From the NCBI GenBank assembly GCA_963575745.1, contig CAUYUJ010016064.1, forward strand, positions 1 through 64,000: 64,000 nucleotides of DNA. Direction: 5' to 3'. Source of the stretch: Prorocentrum cordatum. Lineage: Eukaryota; Sar; Dinophyceae; Prorocentrales; Prorocentraceae. Below the pieces are notes generated by a model. The model was not told where the DNA came from, did not search any database, and was given only the letters and a program-made list of their open reading frames with translations. Shown here piece after piece: positions 19,621 through 29,539 of the stretch; within the stretch, counting starts at the first letter, position 1; the number at the start of each line of letters is the position of its first letter. The position numbers were made by a program, and so were the translations under genes.

Positions 19621-20860
19621 TGTTCCCGGAGAGGCTTCCGGGAAGATGATTTCGCACGAGGCCCTCTTGGGCCTCCCTGAGGCCGTCGTGGGGGCCTCCT
19701 GGGCCAGCTTCGGGGCCTCTTGGGCCGTCTTGAAGTTCCGTGAGCCCCAAAGAAAGACCCTTGTTTGTGCCGCCTTGGGCCCTCTTGGGTCTCTCTTGGG
19801 CTGTCTTGGGGTTCCTCGGGGGCGTCTGGGGCACTGTGAAGACGAAGCAAGCGAGTATGCTAAAAATGCACGTTTTACTAAGGGAATGCATATTGAAGGC
19901 CCTCTTGGAGCCCTCCTCGGCCATCTTCAACCCATCTCGGGGCCTCTTGGGCCTCGCTGAGGCTGTCTTGTGGGCCTCTTGGGCGTCCTGGGAACCCGGA
20001 AATCCTGTTCCCGGAGAGGCTTCCGGGAAGATGATTTCGAACGAGGCCCTCTTGGGCCTCCCTGAGGCCGTCGTGGGGGCCTCCTGGGCCAGCTTCGGGG
20101 CCTCTTGGGCCGTCTCGGGGGGGCTCGTGAGCCCCAAAGAAAGACCCTTTTTTGTGCCGCCTTGGGCCCTCTTGGGTCTCTCTTGGGCTGTCTGAAGGCT
20201 CCTCGGGGGCGTCTGGGGCACTGTGAAGACGAAGCAAGCGAGTATGCTGGAAATGCACGTTTTACTAAGGGAATGGGCCGATGTTTGCATCTTGAAGGCC
20301 CTCTTGGAGCCCTCTTCGGCCATCTTCAAGCCATCTCGGGCCCTCTTGGGCCTCGCTGAGGCTGTCTTGTGGGCCTCTTGGGCGTCCTGGGAACCCGGAA
20401 ATCCTGTTCCCGGAGAGGCTTCCGGGAAGATGATTTCGCACGAGGCCCTCTTGGGCCTCCCTGAGGCCGTCTGGGGGGCCTCCTGGGCCAACTTCGGGGC
20501 CTCTTGGGCCGTCTTGGGGGGGTCCGTGAGCCCCACAGCACGACCCTTTTGGGCCGTTTTGGGCCCTCTTGGGTCTCTCTTGGGCTGTCTTGGGGCTCCT
20601 CGGGGGCGTCTGGGGCACTGTGAAGACGAAGCAAGCGAGTATGCTGAAAATGCACGTTTTACTAAAAGGATGGGCCGATGTTGCCTCTCGAAGGCTCTCT
20701 TTGGGCCCTCTTCGGTCATCTTCAAGCCATCTCGGGCCCTCTTGGGGCGCTCTTGGGCGACTTGGGGCCCTCTTGGGCCTCGCCGAGGCTGTCCTGTGGG
20801 CCTCTTGGGCTGTCTTTGAGCCTCTTGGGCCGTCTTGGGCGGGTTCGTGGACCCCACAGG
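19621..20860. repeat. GGCC-phrase block in opposite orientation, three units of 385-399 bp
   Basis: TGTTCCCGGAGAGGCTTCCG starts units at 19621, 20006 and 20405. Phrases now read CCTCTTGGGCC, the reverse of the block to the left. Each unit holds a CCCGGA/TCCGGG stem and AAATGCACGTTTTACTAA. A 496-codon open frame on the minus strand spans the array but only mirrors the repeat. Confidence 0.85.
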
Positions 20861-20924
20861 ACGCCCAGGGCGACCATGCCAACCAGTGGCACCACCTCAC
20901 CCCCGCCCCCGGGCCGATATATAT

Positions 20925-20975
20925 ATATATATATATATATACATACATACATACATACATACATACATACATACA

Positions 20976-21007
<32 letters not shown>

Positions 21008-21109
21008 CATATATACATATTTATATATATATGTATATATGTATGTATGTGCATACATACATACATACATACATACATACATACACAAATACATGCATAC
21101 ATACATCAC
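20925..21109. repeat. (TA)n and (CATA)n microsatellites
   Basis: A TA run is followed by CATACATA repeats. Confidence 0.95.
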
Positions 21110-21296
21110 CTTACACTACATTACATTACAATACATTACATTACATTACATTGCAGTACATTACATTACATTACATTACATTACATTACATTACATTACC
21201 TTATATTACCCTACATTACAATACATTACATTACACTACCTTACATTACATTACATTGCATTACACTACATTACATCACATTACATTACAATAAAT
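21110..21296. repeat. (TTACA)n pentanucleotide array
   Basis: Imperfect TTACA repeats of about 185 bp; unit B has about 230 bp at 54,455-54,690. Confidence 0.95.
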
Positions 21297-21850
21297 ACAT
21301 ACATACATGCATACATACATTGCATACATGTATGCGTACATACATACATACATGCATACATACATGCATGCATACATACATACATGTATACACATATACA
21401 TATATGCATACATACCTACATACATGCATGCATGCATACATGCATGCATACATACATACATATGTGCATACATACATACATACATGCATACATATAAATT
21501 TATGCATATGCACACACATGGATTGGCATAAACACAATCATATGCATTAGTGGTATACACATGTAGTGGCATAAACACAATCATATGCATTACTGACACG
21601 CACACATGCATACAGCTGCACATGCACATACACGTATACGTATACATACGCATACAACACGATCTGGCACCTACACCGATATACACATACATAGATATAC
21701 ACATGTCTGTATGAATGCCTGCATACACATGCGAACCTAGACAAACACATAAAAATATACATAACCATATATATGCACGATTGAACATCGGCATGCGCAG
21801 AAACATAGAACTACCTACATATATGTACTTAACATGTGTGTGTGTGTGTG
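21297..21850. repeat. Degenerate CATA/CATG repeat and a short TG run
   Basis: CATACATG-type repeats decay rightwards, with a duplicated phrase around ACACAATCATATGCATTA (about 21,530 and 21,577) and a (TG)n run near 21,836. Confidence 0.85.
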
Positions 21851-21904
21851 CCCCAAACAGCGCTTGTACTTAGAACGTCTTACGTGTCTTCTCAGGAAAT
21901 TGGC

Positions 21905-22090
21905 TCGTTTGTCGGGTCAACCGCCTTGCTGCTGCCGTCGCTGCCCCGTCGCCGCCTCGTCGCAACCCGTCGTCTGGGCTCTTTCGCCGGGTCCGCCGCC
22001 TTGTTGCCGCCGTCGCCGTCCCGTCGCCGCCTCGTCGCCTCCTGTCGTCTGGGTTCGTTTCTGGGATCCGCCGCATTGTTGCCAAGGACG
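21905..22090. repeat. 75-bp minisatellite, three units
   Basis: GGGTCAACCGCC-like starts at 21914, 21989 and 22063 (periods 75 and 74), rich in CGCCGTCGC. It lies 3' of the secreted-protein gene. Confidence 0.85.
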
Positions 22091-22251
22091 AAGCCGGGAT
22101 GGAGAGCTCCAAGGACACACAGAAAGCGGAAGCAAGCCGCACGATCATTGCTGACCGAACACAGAAAGCGGATGCAAACCGCACGATCCTTGCGGACCGT
22201 CCTCATCGCGTCTAAATGGAATCCGACATGAATGCTGCACACTGGCGAGGC

Positions 22252-23781
22252 TCAAAGGGAAAGGTGCCGGAAGCACTCCGCCGGCCGCATTGACGCCTGC
22301 GTGTGATCATCTTCTCCCAACAACCCTCCGATTGCAAACCCAGCGCGGTCGAGGTGCTTGACGTAGAAATTCAGATACTGGGTGCCCTGCTGTGTGCGAC
22401 CACGGGCGATCTTTATCTCTACCACCCCAAACTTTGTCCATTTCATCCCTTGACCCTGAACGCTGAAACGAAGACCGCCAGCCTGCCTCGCCTCCGCCCA
22501 CGTCCCTGTGAGATTTACTTCTTGAAAGTACATGTCTGCGCAATGTCCACCCAAATTATGCGCCAAGGCCTCTACATGAAGCATCGTCATCTCGGCACGC
22601 TCTCCCTGCGGAATCTGTATCAAAACGTGCTTGCCGGGCTGCATCAAGTCGAACCGCTCACCAAAAATGTTCTGCAAATGCGGATCGCCAGTGGCAGCCA
22701 CCGATCCGCCGGCTCCACCCGCCATGGGAGCTCCAGCAGGAAACGTCGGGTGTGGCGTCGGCCAACCTGGAGGATACGTCGGGCTGGGCGTCGGGCTGGG
22801 CGTCGGGAAGGCCGTCGGGTAGGCCGTGGGGTAGGGCGTCGGGTAGGGCGTGGGGTAGGGCGTCGGGAAAGCCGTGGGAAAGGGCGTCGGGCTGGGCGTC
22901 GGGTAGGGCGTCGGGTAGGGCGTGGGGTAGAGCGTCGGGCTGGGCGTTGGATAGGGAGTCGGGAAGGGCGTGGGGTAGGGCGTCGGGCTGGGCGTCGGGC
23001 TGGGCGTCGGGTAGGGCGTCGGGTAGGGCGTGGGGTAGGGCGTCGGGCTGGGCGTCGGGCTGGGCGTCGGGTAGGGCGTCGGGTAGGGCGTCGGGTAGGG
23101 CGTCGGGTAGGGCGTCGGGCTGGGCGTCGCCTCCGAGCAGGTGCATCCGCCACACGTCGGGCTGCTTTTGCCGAAGGTAATCTGGAAGTAAGCGCCCCTG
23201 TGGAACAGACCGTCGAGAGAATCAACCTCTACCCTGATTGTGTGCGGCCCAGCTGAAAGCGAGAATGTCTGCGAGGGCATGTTGACATCGCACATGATGC
23301 AGGTGCTGACCTGGCATGCGCTGCCCCCGTGGCCGTTTGAAGCTTGCACCGTGGTGCGCAGGACGTTGTCCACGTACAGTTCAAACTTTTCGAAGTTGGC
23401 CTCAGCGACGCCTGTCATCGCAAGGGTCAGGTCGATGGGCGAAGCGTCGTTCAAGGTGAGAACTGCGCTCCCGTGTTGCCTGGAATTCGCCACGCCACCG
23501 CAGATCGTATCGTCGTGGAAGTCGAAGCGGATGAACGCGGTGGTGCTGGACCAAGTGCCATGCACCCCATGAGAAGCGAAGGTCCACGCAGACGCGGTGT
23601 TTCCCAGTGGCGTGCAGCAGCCTTGACCCACCTGCCAGGTGCTGCACTCCGCGCGCGTGAACCGCGCGGACGTCGCGTTCTGCGCCACGTTCTCGAGCCA
23701 GCCGCTCGTTGCCAGCTGCATGCCAGACGCGCCTGATAGCCCGAGAAACACAAGAGACCAGATCATGCCAGTCGCCACCAT
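22252..23781 (-). CDS. Secreted PTP-repeat protein with vWD-like C-terminal domain (unit A)
   Basis: A 509-residue protein from the ATG at 23781, chosen because it opens with a signal peptide ([20 protein letters not shown]). An in-frame ATG at 23871 would add 30 residues before it. Residues about 24-216 form a Cys-containing, probably beta-rich domain that I cannot name. Residues about 217-350 are a linker of PTP tetrapeptides (YPTP, SPTP). From about residue 360 a domain opens with ATGDPHLQN and [10 protein letters not shown], like the start of a von Willebrand factor D domain, and it ends with [19 protein letters not shown]. Such proteins are likely secreted or on the cell surface; I recall related multicopy proteins in dinoflagellates. 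The frame is intact in both units. Unit A has four more PTP tetrapeptides than unit B. Confidence 0.7.
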   Translation of the reverse strand: MVATGMIWSLVFLGLSGASGMQLATSGWLENVAQNATSARFTRAECSTWQVGQGCCTPLGNTASAWTFASHGVHGTWSSTTAFIRFDFHDDTICGGVANSRQHGSAVLTLNDASPIDLTLAMTGVAEANFEKFELYVDNVLRTTVQASNGHGGSACQVSTCIMCDVNMPSQTFSLSAGPHTIRVEVDSLDGLFHRGAYFQITFGKSSPTCGGCTCSEATPSPTPYPTPYPTPYPTPYPTPSPTPSPTPYPTPYPTPYPTPSPTPSPTPYPTPFPTPYPTPSPTLYPTPYPTPYPTPSPTPFPTAFPTPYPTPYPTPYPTAYPTAFPTPSPTPSPTYPPGWPTPHPTFPAGAPMAGGAGGSVAATGDPHLQNIFGERFDLMQPGKHVLIQIPQGERAEMTMLHVEALAHNLGGHCADMYFQEVNLTGTWAEARQAGGLRFSVQGQGMKWTKFGVVEIKIARGRTQQGTQYLNFYVKHLDRAGFAIGGLLGEDDHTQASMRPAECFRHLSL

Positions 23782-24234
23782 CCCGTCTGACCGAGCGAGA
23801 AAACTCTTCTCCGCGATCCACGACTTGCTGAGTGTGCAATGTCGGCTATTGAGCCTGCATGGCCACGGCATCTTGGCACTGGCACTGGTCCCGCGCAGGG
23901 TGGTGCGAACAGGAGCACCCCTTGTCAGAAACAACATGATCGACCCACGAACCCAGAAAGGGACATGGAAATGTGAGGCATGGCAACGTTTTCAAGACAC
24001 CTGATTGGGCGACGGGCAATTGCAATGCGGAGTGTATCGATCTTGGAGTAACGTGCCCAGGGCTGTGCTGTGTGCTGTGCGGTGCTGACTTGCGATATGC
24101 CATGCTGCGAGTGTGCTCTCTATAGCGTTGTGGATCGAGTCGTCCTTTGCATCCGAGTCTAAGACCGAACTGATCTGGATCTTAAGCTCGAGCTCGAGCC
24201 CACGGTCGGACAAGCGTTTCGCTCGAGACATCCT
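23782..24234. other. 5' flank of the secreted-protein gene, nothing recognised
   Basis: Mixed-composition sequence. The gene's upstream region diverges from unit B near 23,871-23,885, where B has about 140 extra bases. No spliced-leader relic was found. Confidence 0.4.
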
Positions 24235-24840
24235 CAACGAATCCTCATGTTAGACATCCGCCTGGACGACCTGGACACGTCAAAAAAAACGTTTCGCTCG
24301 AGGCATTCTCAACACATCCTCATGTTACACATCCGCATGGGCGACCTGGACACATGAAACCAAGCGTCTTGCTCGACACGTTTCCAACACCTCCTCATGC
24401 TAGACATCCACCTCGGCGACCTGGACGCGTGAATACAAGCATTTCGCTCGAGGCATCCTGCCCACATCCTCATGTTACACATTCGCCTGGGCGACCTGGA
24501 CACCTGAAAACAAGCGATTCGCTCGACACATCCTCAACACATCCTCATGCTAGACATCCGCCTGGGCGACCTGGACACGTGAACACAAGCGGTTCGCCCG
24601 AGACATCCTCAACACGTCTTCATTTTAGACATTCGTCTGAGCGACCTGGGCACGTGAAAACAAACGTGTCGCTCGAGGCCATCTCGACACCTCCTCATGC
24701 TGGACATCCGCCTGGTCGACCTGGACACGTGAAAGCAAGCGTCTCGCTCGGAACATCTCTAACGCATCTTCATGTTAGACATCTGCCTGGGCGACCTGGA
24801 CACGTGAAAACAAGCGTTTCGCTGAAGACCATCTCAACCC
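24235..24840. repeat. 75-bp minisatellite, eight units
   Basis: TCCTCATG recurs at 24242, 24317, 24392, 24467 and 24542 (75-bp period). Each unit contains GCGACCTGGACACGTGAAA and CGCTCGA. Confidence 0.95.
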
Positions 24841-24974
24841 ACTAGACCTCTGGGCTGGAATGAGTTTGAGCGTTTCCTTATGTAGTTTTCTGATCCCACC
24901 AGCCCTCTGGGCGTAGGTGCTTGGAGCAGCTAGCTCTTGGCCCTCTGGGCTTCAATGGTATAGAGTCTAGAGAG

Positions 24975-25002
24975 ATCGCTCTCTCTCTCTCTCTCTCTCT
25001 CC
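24975..25002. repeat. (CT)n microsatellite
   Basis: A short CT run. Just after, CCCC-TTCG-GGGG forms a small stem near 25,069-25,080. Confidence 0.9.
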
Positions 25003-25249
25003 CGAGAATCCCACCAGCCCTCTGGGCGGAGGTGCTTTAGCGAGCTTCTTCTTCCAGCTTGCCTCATCCCCTTCGGGGAAGGGTGTACCCCTCCCCCTAC
25101 CCACCCCCTTGGCCTGGAAGGAGGTTCGCGAGGGGTTGAAGCGTCCATGACGGCCTCAGCGAGAAGGCAAAAAACCATGCAAGGTTTTGCGTCAAGTCTG
25201 GCCTCTTTGGGGCCAAGGTTGAGTAAGCCCCCCCCATTCTTCAATCGAA

Positions 25250-25560
25250 CTCCTGCTAGGTGGCCCCAAGATGGCCCCCAAGGTTCGCAGAAGGGCCCCA
25301 CGAGGGCTCTAAAAGGCGCCCGGGAGGCCCCAAGAGGCCCGCAAGGGGTCCCCGAGAGGCTCCCCAGAGACCCCGACGAGGCCCCGGGGGGCCTGTGCTT
25401 CGCTGCGTTTGCATTGGCTTGCCGAGTTCTTCTCTGTTGTCCTTGTGTTCCGTGCCCAGGTGGGCCCTGGGCAGCCCTTGGAAGCCCCCGGGGGAGCCCT
25501 GTCAGGCCATGGGCGGCGCCCCAAGGCCCCCCAGGGCCACGGAAAACCAGGAAAACGAGG
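25250..25560. repeat. GGCC-phrase block
   Basis: GGCCCCAAGATGGCCCC phrases with the same character as the block at 15.9-19.6 kb. Confidence 0.75.
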
Positions 25561-26479
25561 AAAGCCCCCCAAAAAACAGTGCAAGCAAGGCGTGGAACCA
25601 AGAGAAACAACAATACCATATGCTAGCACAGCGAAGAACAATGAAAAGCAGATACACCGATGATTGCACATCAAAAGCCAATGAATCCGTGATGTGTCCT
25701 TATTGTTTCGTATGGTTGTTTCCTTGTTTGTCATTGCTTGGCATTGCTTTCCTTGTTGTTCCGCGCCTGTGGGCACCAAACTATTGGCCGACGGTGAGAT
25801 GGGGAGGTCACCTGCGCAGAAAGCATTCCATGTGGAAGGCAACCAACCGAAGGGTTGGAACGAGGGAGGGGAGCTTCACTTCGAACACAAATTCGACCAG
25901 TTTCTTCTCTGGCTGATTTACTACGTTGGGGAAACGAACAGAAGCCCCACCAGAGGGGAGGAGGAAGGAGAGGGCATGGGAGGGGGAGGGACGGGGAGGC
26001 GGGGAAGGTCGAAGACGGAGGGGGAGGAGAGGGAGGAGGGGAGGGGAGGGGAAGCTACTGACGGAGGCGTCCTGGGGCGCCGACCGCGCCATGACGCTCG
26101 CTGGCGGCATTGCGCATGCTCGTCGGAGGAGGGATGCGGAGGAGAGGTGGGGAGGAGGGCTTCGAAGCCAGAGCACGTCCGCTGCTGAAGGCGCGACTCC
26201 GGTCTCGGGCCAGGGCAGGGGGTGTGCCCACTCAGATATACATTCCGGTGTGAGCATACATGATCCAGGGTCGAGGGTTCCCACGAGTCCCCACCCCCAG
26301 AGAACGCGCTTCTTTATTCGCGGCGATAACGGGCGTTAGCAAGCGCCAGCAGGCTACAGCTATCGTGGACCGCAGCAGCTCAACAGGCTGGGGGATGAGA
26401 ACCCGCACAGCCGCCTCAACAGAGTGAGGCTGTCAGGGAGAAGCAGGAGCGTTGGGAATAGACAGTTGGGGCTTCTGCC
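25561..26479. other. Spacer left of the retrogene, nothing recognised
   Basis: It includes a G-rich GGGAGGGG stretch (about 25,960-26,055). An open frame of 164 codons on the plus strand starts with a hydrophobic stretch but has no family match and no homologous constraint that I can judge. Confidence 0.4.
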
Positions 26480-26928
26480 TATTCGTCATCCTCCGTCGTT
26501 TTTTTGTTTTCTTCCTCGTGTCTTCTCCCTGTTATCAATCAACATGGTTTGGGCAACGCTGTCGCGGGCCGAGCTTCCTGCTCACGCGCGAGACTGGGCG
26601 AGAGCCTCTAACCCACCAGCCCGACAACGAGCTTTACAGCACAACAACAAAACTGTCCCGAGTGACCGCTCCACGCAAAACAGTTGCCTGCACGTCCTCA
26701 TGGCCAATCAACCGAGCTCGACTAACGCCCCAGCTTGGTTAGCGCCAAGGCGCGCATCTCCTGCTGAAGGATGTTTGGAGAAAAATGAAGTGCAGGTGAC
26801 GATGTCCCACTGACATATAAGTTTGGGTTCTAGAGGGTGCGGTTCCACCTCCGGTTCTGGTTGCACAGGTTGTGTAACTTAGACCGCTTCGACATGCGGC
26901 AGCACCAGGCTTTCGAGTGTTCATCGTC

Positions 26929-27624
26929 TCACTGCGATGCCAAAGGAGGCTTGTATGCCGCATCCCAGGCAACGCCCTTCGAAATTACAGCCGCTGCTGG
27001 CTTTGAGCCGACCAGGAGGAGCATCAGGGTCGTGACACCAGAGAGGAACACAACAAGTGGAACAAGTAATGGCGAAATGTTTGTCAAGTCCGTGTGAAAG
27101 TCCGAGGCCTTGGCGCATTTGTAGACGATTGCCCAAAACAGATAGAATATGATAGCGAAATTGACCTGACAGGGAATTTCGACCATGTTATTAAACTTGC
27201 CATATAAGCCATAGCATACCGGGTAGAGGTATCGCATAACCACGTAGATCCACCCGAGCACTGCAGAAGTGCTGGGATTTACGAACAACGCATGCAACCA
27301 CAGCACCAGGAAGAACGGGATACATTGCTCTATCGTATTGATGACACCGCGGTCAGCAATGTTGAGGGCAGTCTGCTTCTGACTCTCATCCATCTCTGCG
27401 AACTTGAACGCAATCTGGTTGCCCAAGAACGTGTACCACATGACGATCCAACCCAAAGTCACGCCGACTACCCCATATAAGTCTTCAGGACCAGGAAACC
27501 CATTCACGGCCCCACCTGGGCCAACACCGATCAGTGCGCCACCAACCAGGACAGTTGAGATGAGCAAGCAAACTGGGAGCACCGACACCGTGAAGTTTTC
27601 ATCACCCCAAGGGTACTTGGCCAT
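26929..27624 (-). CDS. MAPEG-family membrane protein (retrogene)
   Basis: A 231-residue protein from the ATG at 27624, the first ATG in this frame; the open frame extends further upstream without one. Hydrophobic segments lie at about 12-35, 49-73, 101-117, 122-140, 154-170 and 185-206, more than the usual four of the family, so some may not span the membrane. The family mark is RGVINTIE: Arg92, Asn96 and Glu99 in the RxxxNxxE spacing, followed by a Pro and the strongly hydrophobic FFLVLWLHALFV. MAPEG proteins use glutathione as substrate or cofactor in membranes of the endoplasmic reticulum. The frame has no introns or stops, in keeping with its origin from a spliced mRNA. With no promoter carried along, expression depends on local transcription. 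Confidence 0.7.
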   Translation of the reverse strand: MAKYPWGDENFTVSVLPVCLLISTVLVGGALIGVGPGGAVNGFPGPEDLYGVVGVTLGWIVMWYTFLGNQIAFKFAEMDESQKQTALNIADRGVINTIEQCIPFFLVLWLHALFVNPSTSAVLGWIYVVMRYLYPVCYGLYGKFNNMVEIPCQVNFAIIFYLFWAIVYKCAKASDFHTDLTNISPLLVPLVVFLSGVTTLMLLLVGSKPAAAVISKGVAWDAAYKPPLASQ

Positions 27625-27700
27625 ACTGCTTGCTCGTGGGTGTAGCTTTGCGAAGACCCCGCGGGATACCGCTTCAGGCACAGCGACGTGTGCAAGATGG

Positions 27701-27722
27701 CTTGAGCCGAAATGGCTACGGC
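27701..27722 (-). other. Relict dinoflagellate spliced leader
   Basis: Read on the minus strand it begins GCCGTAGCCATTTCGG and ends CTCAAG. It matches the 22-nt DinoSL (first base A, G or T) at all but one position, where T is replaced by C. One base separates it from the target-site duplication. It marks the 5' end of the source mRNA. Confidence 0.9.
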
Positions 27723-27759
27723 ATATTCGTCATCCTCCGTCGTGAGCAGCTTGCGCGGC

Positions 27760-28050
27760 CACCTCCGGGCTGTCTTGGGTCCCAGCCTGCTCGTAAGTGG
27801 TGTCCTCCGGGGGGGCCCTCTTGAAGTCTCCTGGAGCAGTATTGTAGCCCCCTTGGGGGAGTCTTGGAACCTTCTTGGGCCCTCTCGGTCTCGCGCCGTC
27901 CTGGGACCGTCTGGAGCCATTTCGGTCTCCTCCAGGGGACCAGTTTGGCTCACTCGGGATCCTCTTGGGGCAGTGCTGGAACAGATTGGGACCCTCTCGG
28001 GGCGCCCTCTGGCTGCTTCAAGGCCCTCTCGGAGTCATCTTCAATCGAAG
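27760..28050. repeat. GGCC-phrase block, CTCTTGG orientation
   Basis: Phrases such as GGGCCCTCTTGAAG, CCTCTCGG and CCTCTTGGGGC, as in 19.6-20.8 kb. Confidence 0.75.
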
Positions 28051-28590
28051 CTAAAACCACGCGGGCGCTTCGCGCATGCTTAGGTTCTAGTCTAAGGCGG
28101 ATCTCAAGCTCATCCTGTGCCTGCCCTCCATGTGGAAGCCAAGTTCGTCTCATTCCTCCTCGCTCTCCTCACCATCCGTCTCCTCTCCCCGCTAATCCCC
28201 ACTGCCATCCTCCTCACCTGGTTCGTCCTCCTCTCTTGTCTATCTCATGACCTGACACCTGTTGCACGCACAGGCACCGACGGAAGAGGGGGAAGCAGCG
28301 ATGGGGCAGCGGGAAAGGAGGGATGAGGGGAGGAGGCACGAGAGGAGAGAGGAGGCATGGAAGACAGGGAAGGGAACGGAGGCCCCCGCTTCTGCATGCG
28401 CCAATGACCGCCACGGCGGCGACGCCGCTGGCCTGCTGGTACGCTCCAGGAGGATCCCGCCCGGAAGGAAGGGCATGGAGAAGAGACGACCGATCCAGAG
28501 GGGCCCTGGGAGGCCGCCGCGGAGTCCCCGAAAGAACCGAGGCAGTACCCGAAGTCAAGTTGTGCGAGAACCTCCTTGCTCCTGGGAGGG
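28051..28590. other. Spacer, nothing recognised
   Basis: Part pyrimidine-rich (28,140-28,240), part purine-rich (28,280-28,380). A 267-codon plus-strand open frame starting at 28262 runs into the next repeat block and is not supported. Confidence 0.4.
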
Positions 28591-29010
28591 GGGGGGGTGC
28601 TGGGGGGCCTCTTGGGGTCTCCAAGAGGGTCATAAGGGGTGCATGCTGGGAGCCATACCCGCCAGCACAGCTCGCAAGACCCCTCTCGGCCCCCCCCTGG
28701 AATCAATCCCTCTTGGCTTCCTCTCGGAGCTCTCTCGGGGCCTCTTCAGCCGCCTTGAGGGCCCCTTCAACCGCATCGGGGGGCCATCCTGGGCCCGCCT
28801 GGAACGCCTTGGGGCGACCAGGAAGGCCCCATCAGGTCGTCTTCCCGGGAGTGTCCATAAGGCTCTCTTGGGATGTTCTGGGGTCGTGAGGCCATCGAAG
28901 GCCATCTCAGAGCGCTGCAAAACCTTCTTGGGCGGATTTTGGCGGTCTTCCGGGCCTCTTGGTGACTCCGAGAGGCCGTCTAAGGGCGCCTTGGCCAGCC
29001 GAGGGGCCGA
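28591..29010. repeat. GGCC-phrase block, CTCTTGG orientation
   Basis: GGGGCCTCTTGGGGTCTCC, CTCTCGGGGCCTC and related phrases. Confidence 0.75.
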
Positions 29011-29199
29011 AAGGGCGAAAAACACCTGGACGAAATCTGGCCCCAGACCCCGCGGGCTAAACTAGGTTAGAGCGTGCTGCCCCAAGCCCCAGGAGTCCTG
29101 ACACCCGCTGAACACGTATACACACATAGGTTCCTCAAACAGCGCTTGCACTTAGAGGTTCTTACCTGGCTTAACCATCTCGGGGGGGATGGCGGCTTT

Positions 29200-29390
29200 C
29201 GCGGGCGGTGCCGCCCGTCGCCGCCGTCTCCGTCGCCGTCGCCAGCGCTCGGGGCGAGTGGCGGTTTTTGAGGGCGGTGCCGCCCGCCGCCGCCGTCACC
29301 GCCGTCGCCGCCGCCGCCGTCGCCGCCGCTCGGGGCGAGTGGCGGCTTTTTGCGGGCGGTGCCGCCCGTCGCCGCCGTCGCCGTTGTATA
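29200..29390. repeat. GCC-rich minisatellite with a perfect short hairpin
   Basis: Three units each contain GGGCGGTGCCGCCC (starts 29203, 29272 and 29354), a near-continuous stem, followed by CGCCGTCGCC runs and GCTCGGGGCGAGTGGCGG. Confidence 0.85.
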
Positions 29391-29539
29391 GTTTTTACTT
29401 TCTTAAACATATGTTCTACCACCGTCACCCCCTGGATTCTTCCACCCCCCGGGAACCGATGCAAAACATATATGGTTATGACTCAATGTCCATCCGACCT
29501 GTGAATTCACATTATTCTAGCCAACCCGGTATCGCCCCC

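Larger units (their letters stand above)
26480..27742 (-). mobile_element. Processed retrogene insertion with 19-bp target-site duplication, only in unit A
   Basis: TATTCGTCATCCTCCGTCG occurs at 26480-26498 and again at 27724-27742. Between the copies, reading the minus strand, lie a 22-nt DinoSL relic, a 76-nt leader, an intronless gene, about 430 nt of 3' sequence and a run of seven A. Unit B has a single copy of the 19-mer at 60304-60322, with the same right flank and nearly the same left flank. This is the structure expected when a spliced-leader mRNA is reverse-transcribed and inserted by target-primed reverse transcription. The enzyme source is not in the window. Confidence 0.9.

Noticed and set aside
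19367-20857. 496-codon minus-strand open frame rich in Pro, Lys, Arg
   Set aside because: It spans the 385-399-bp GGCC-phrase array; it stays open because the phrases contain few stops, not because of a protein pattern.
21110-21296. TTACA array considered as a telomere-like repeat
   Set aside because: The known dinoflagellate telomere-type repeat is TTTAGGG; no such run is present, and the array is internal and imperfect.
22644-23225. Arg/Pro-rich frame opposite or alternative to the PTP linker
   Set aside because: It is a frame-shifted reading of the linker repeat; only the signal-peptide frame has flanking folded-domain features.
25694-26188. 164-codon plus-strand frame starting with a hydrophobic stretch
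   Set aside because: It has no family features and a low-complexity Gly/Glu-rich second half, and it lies opposite to the other genes. Conservation in unit B is no higher than in the surrounding DNA.
28262-29065. 267-codon plus-strand frame
   Set aside because: It runs from spacer into a GGCC-phrase block and has no recognisable domain.
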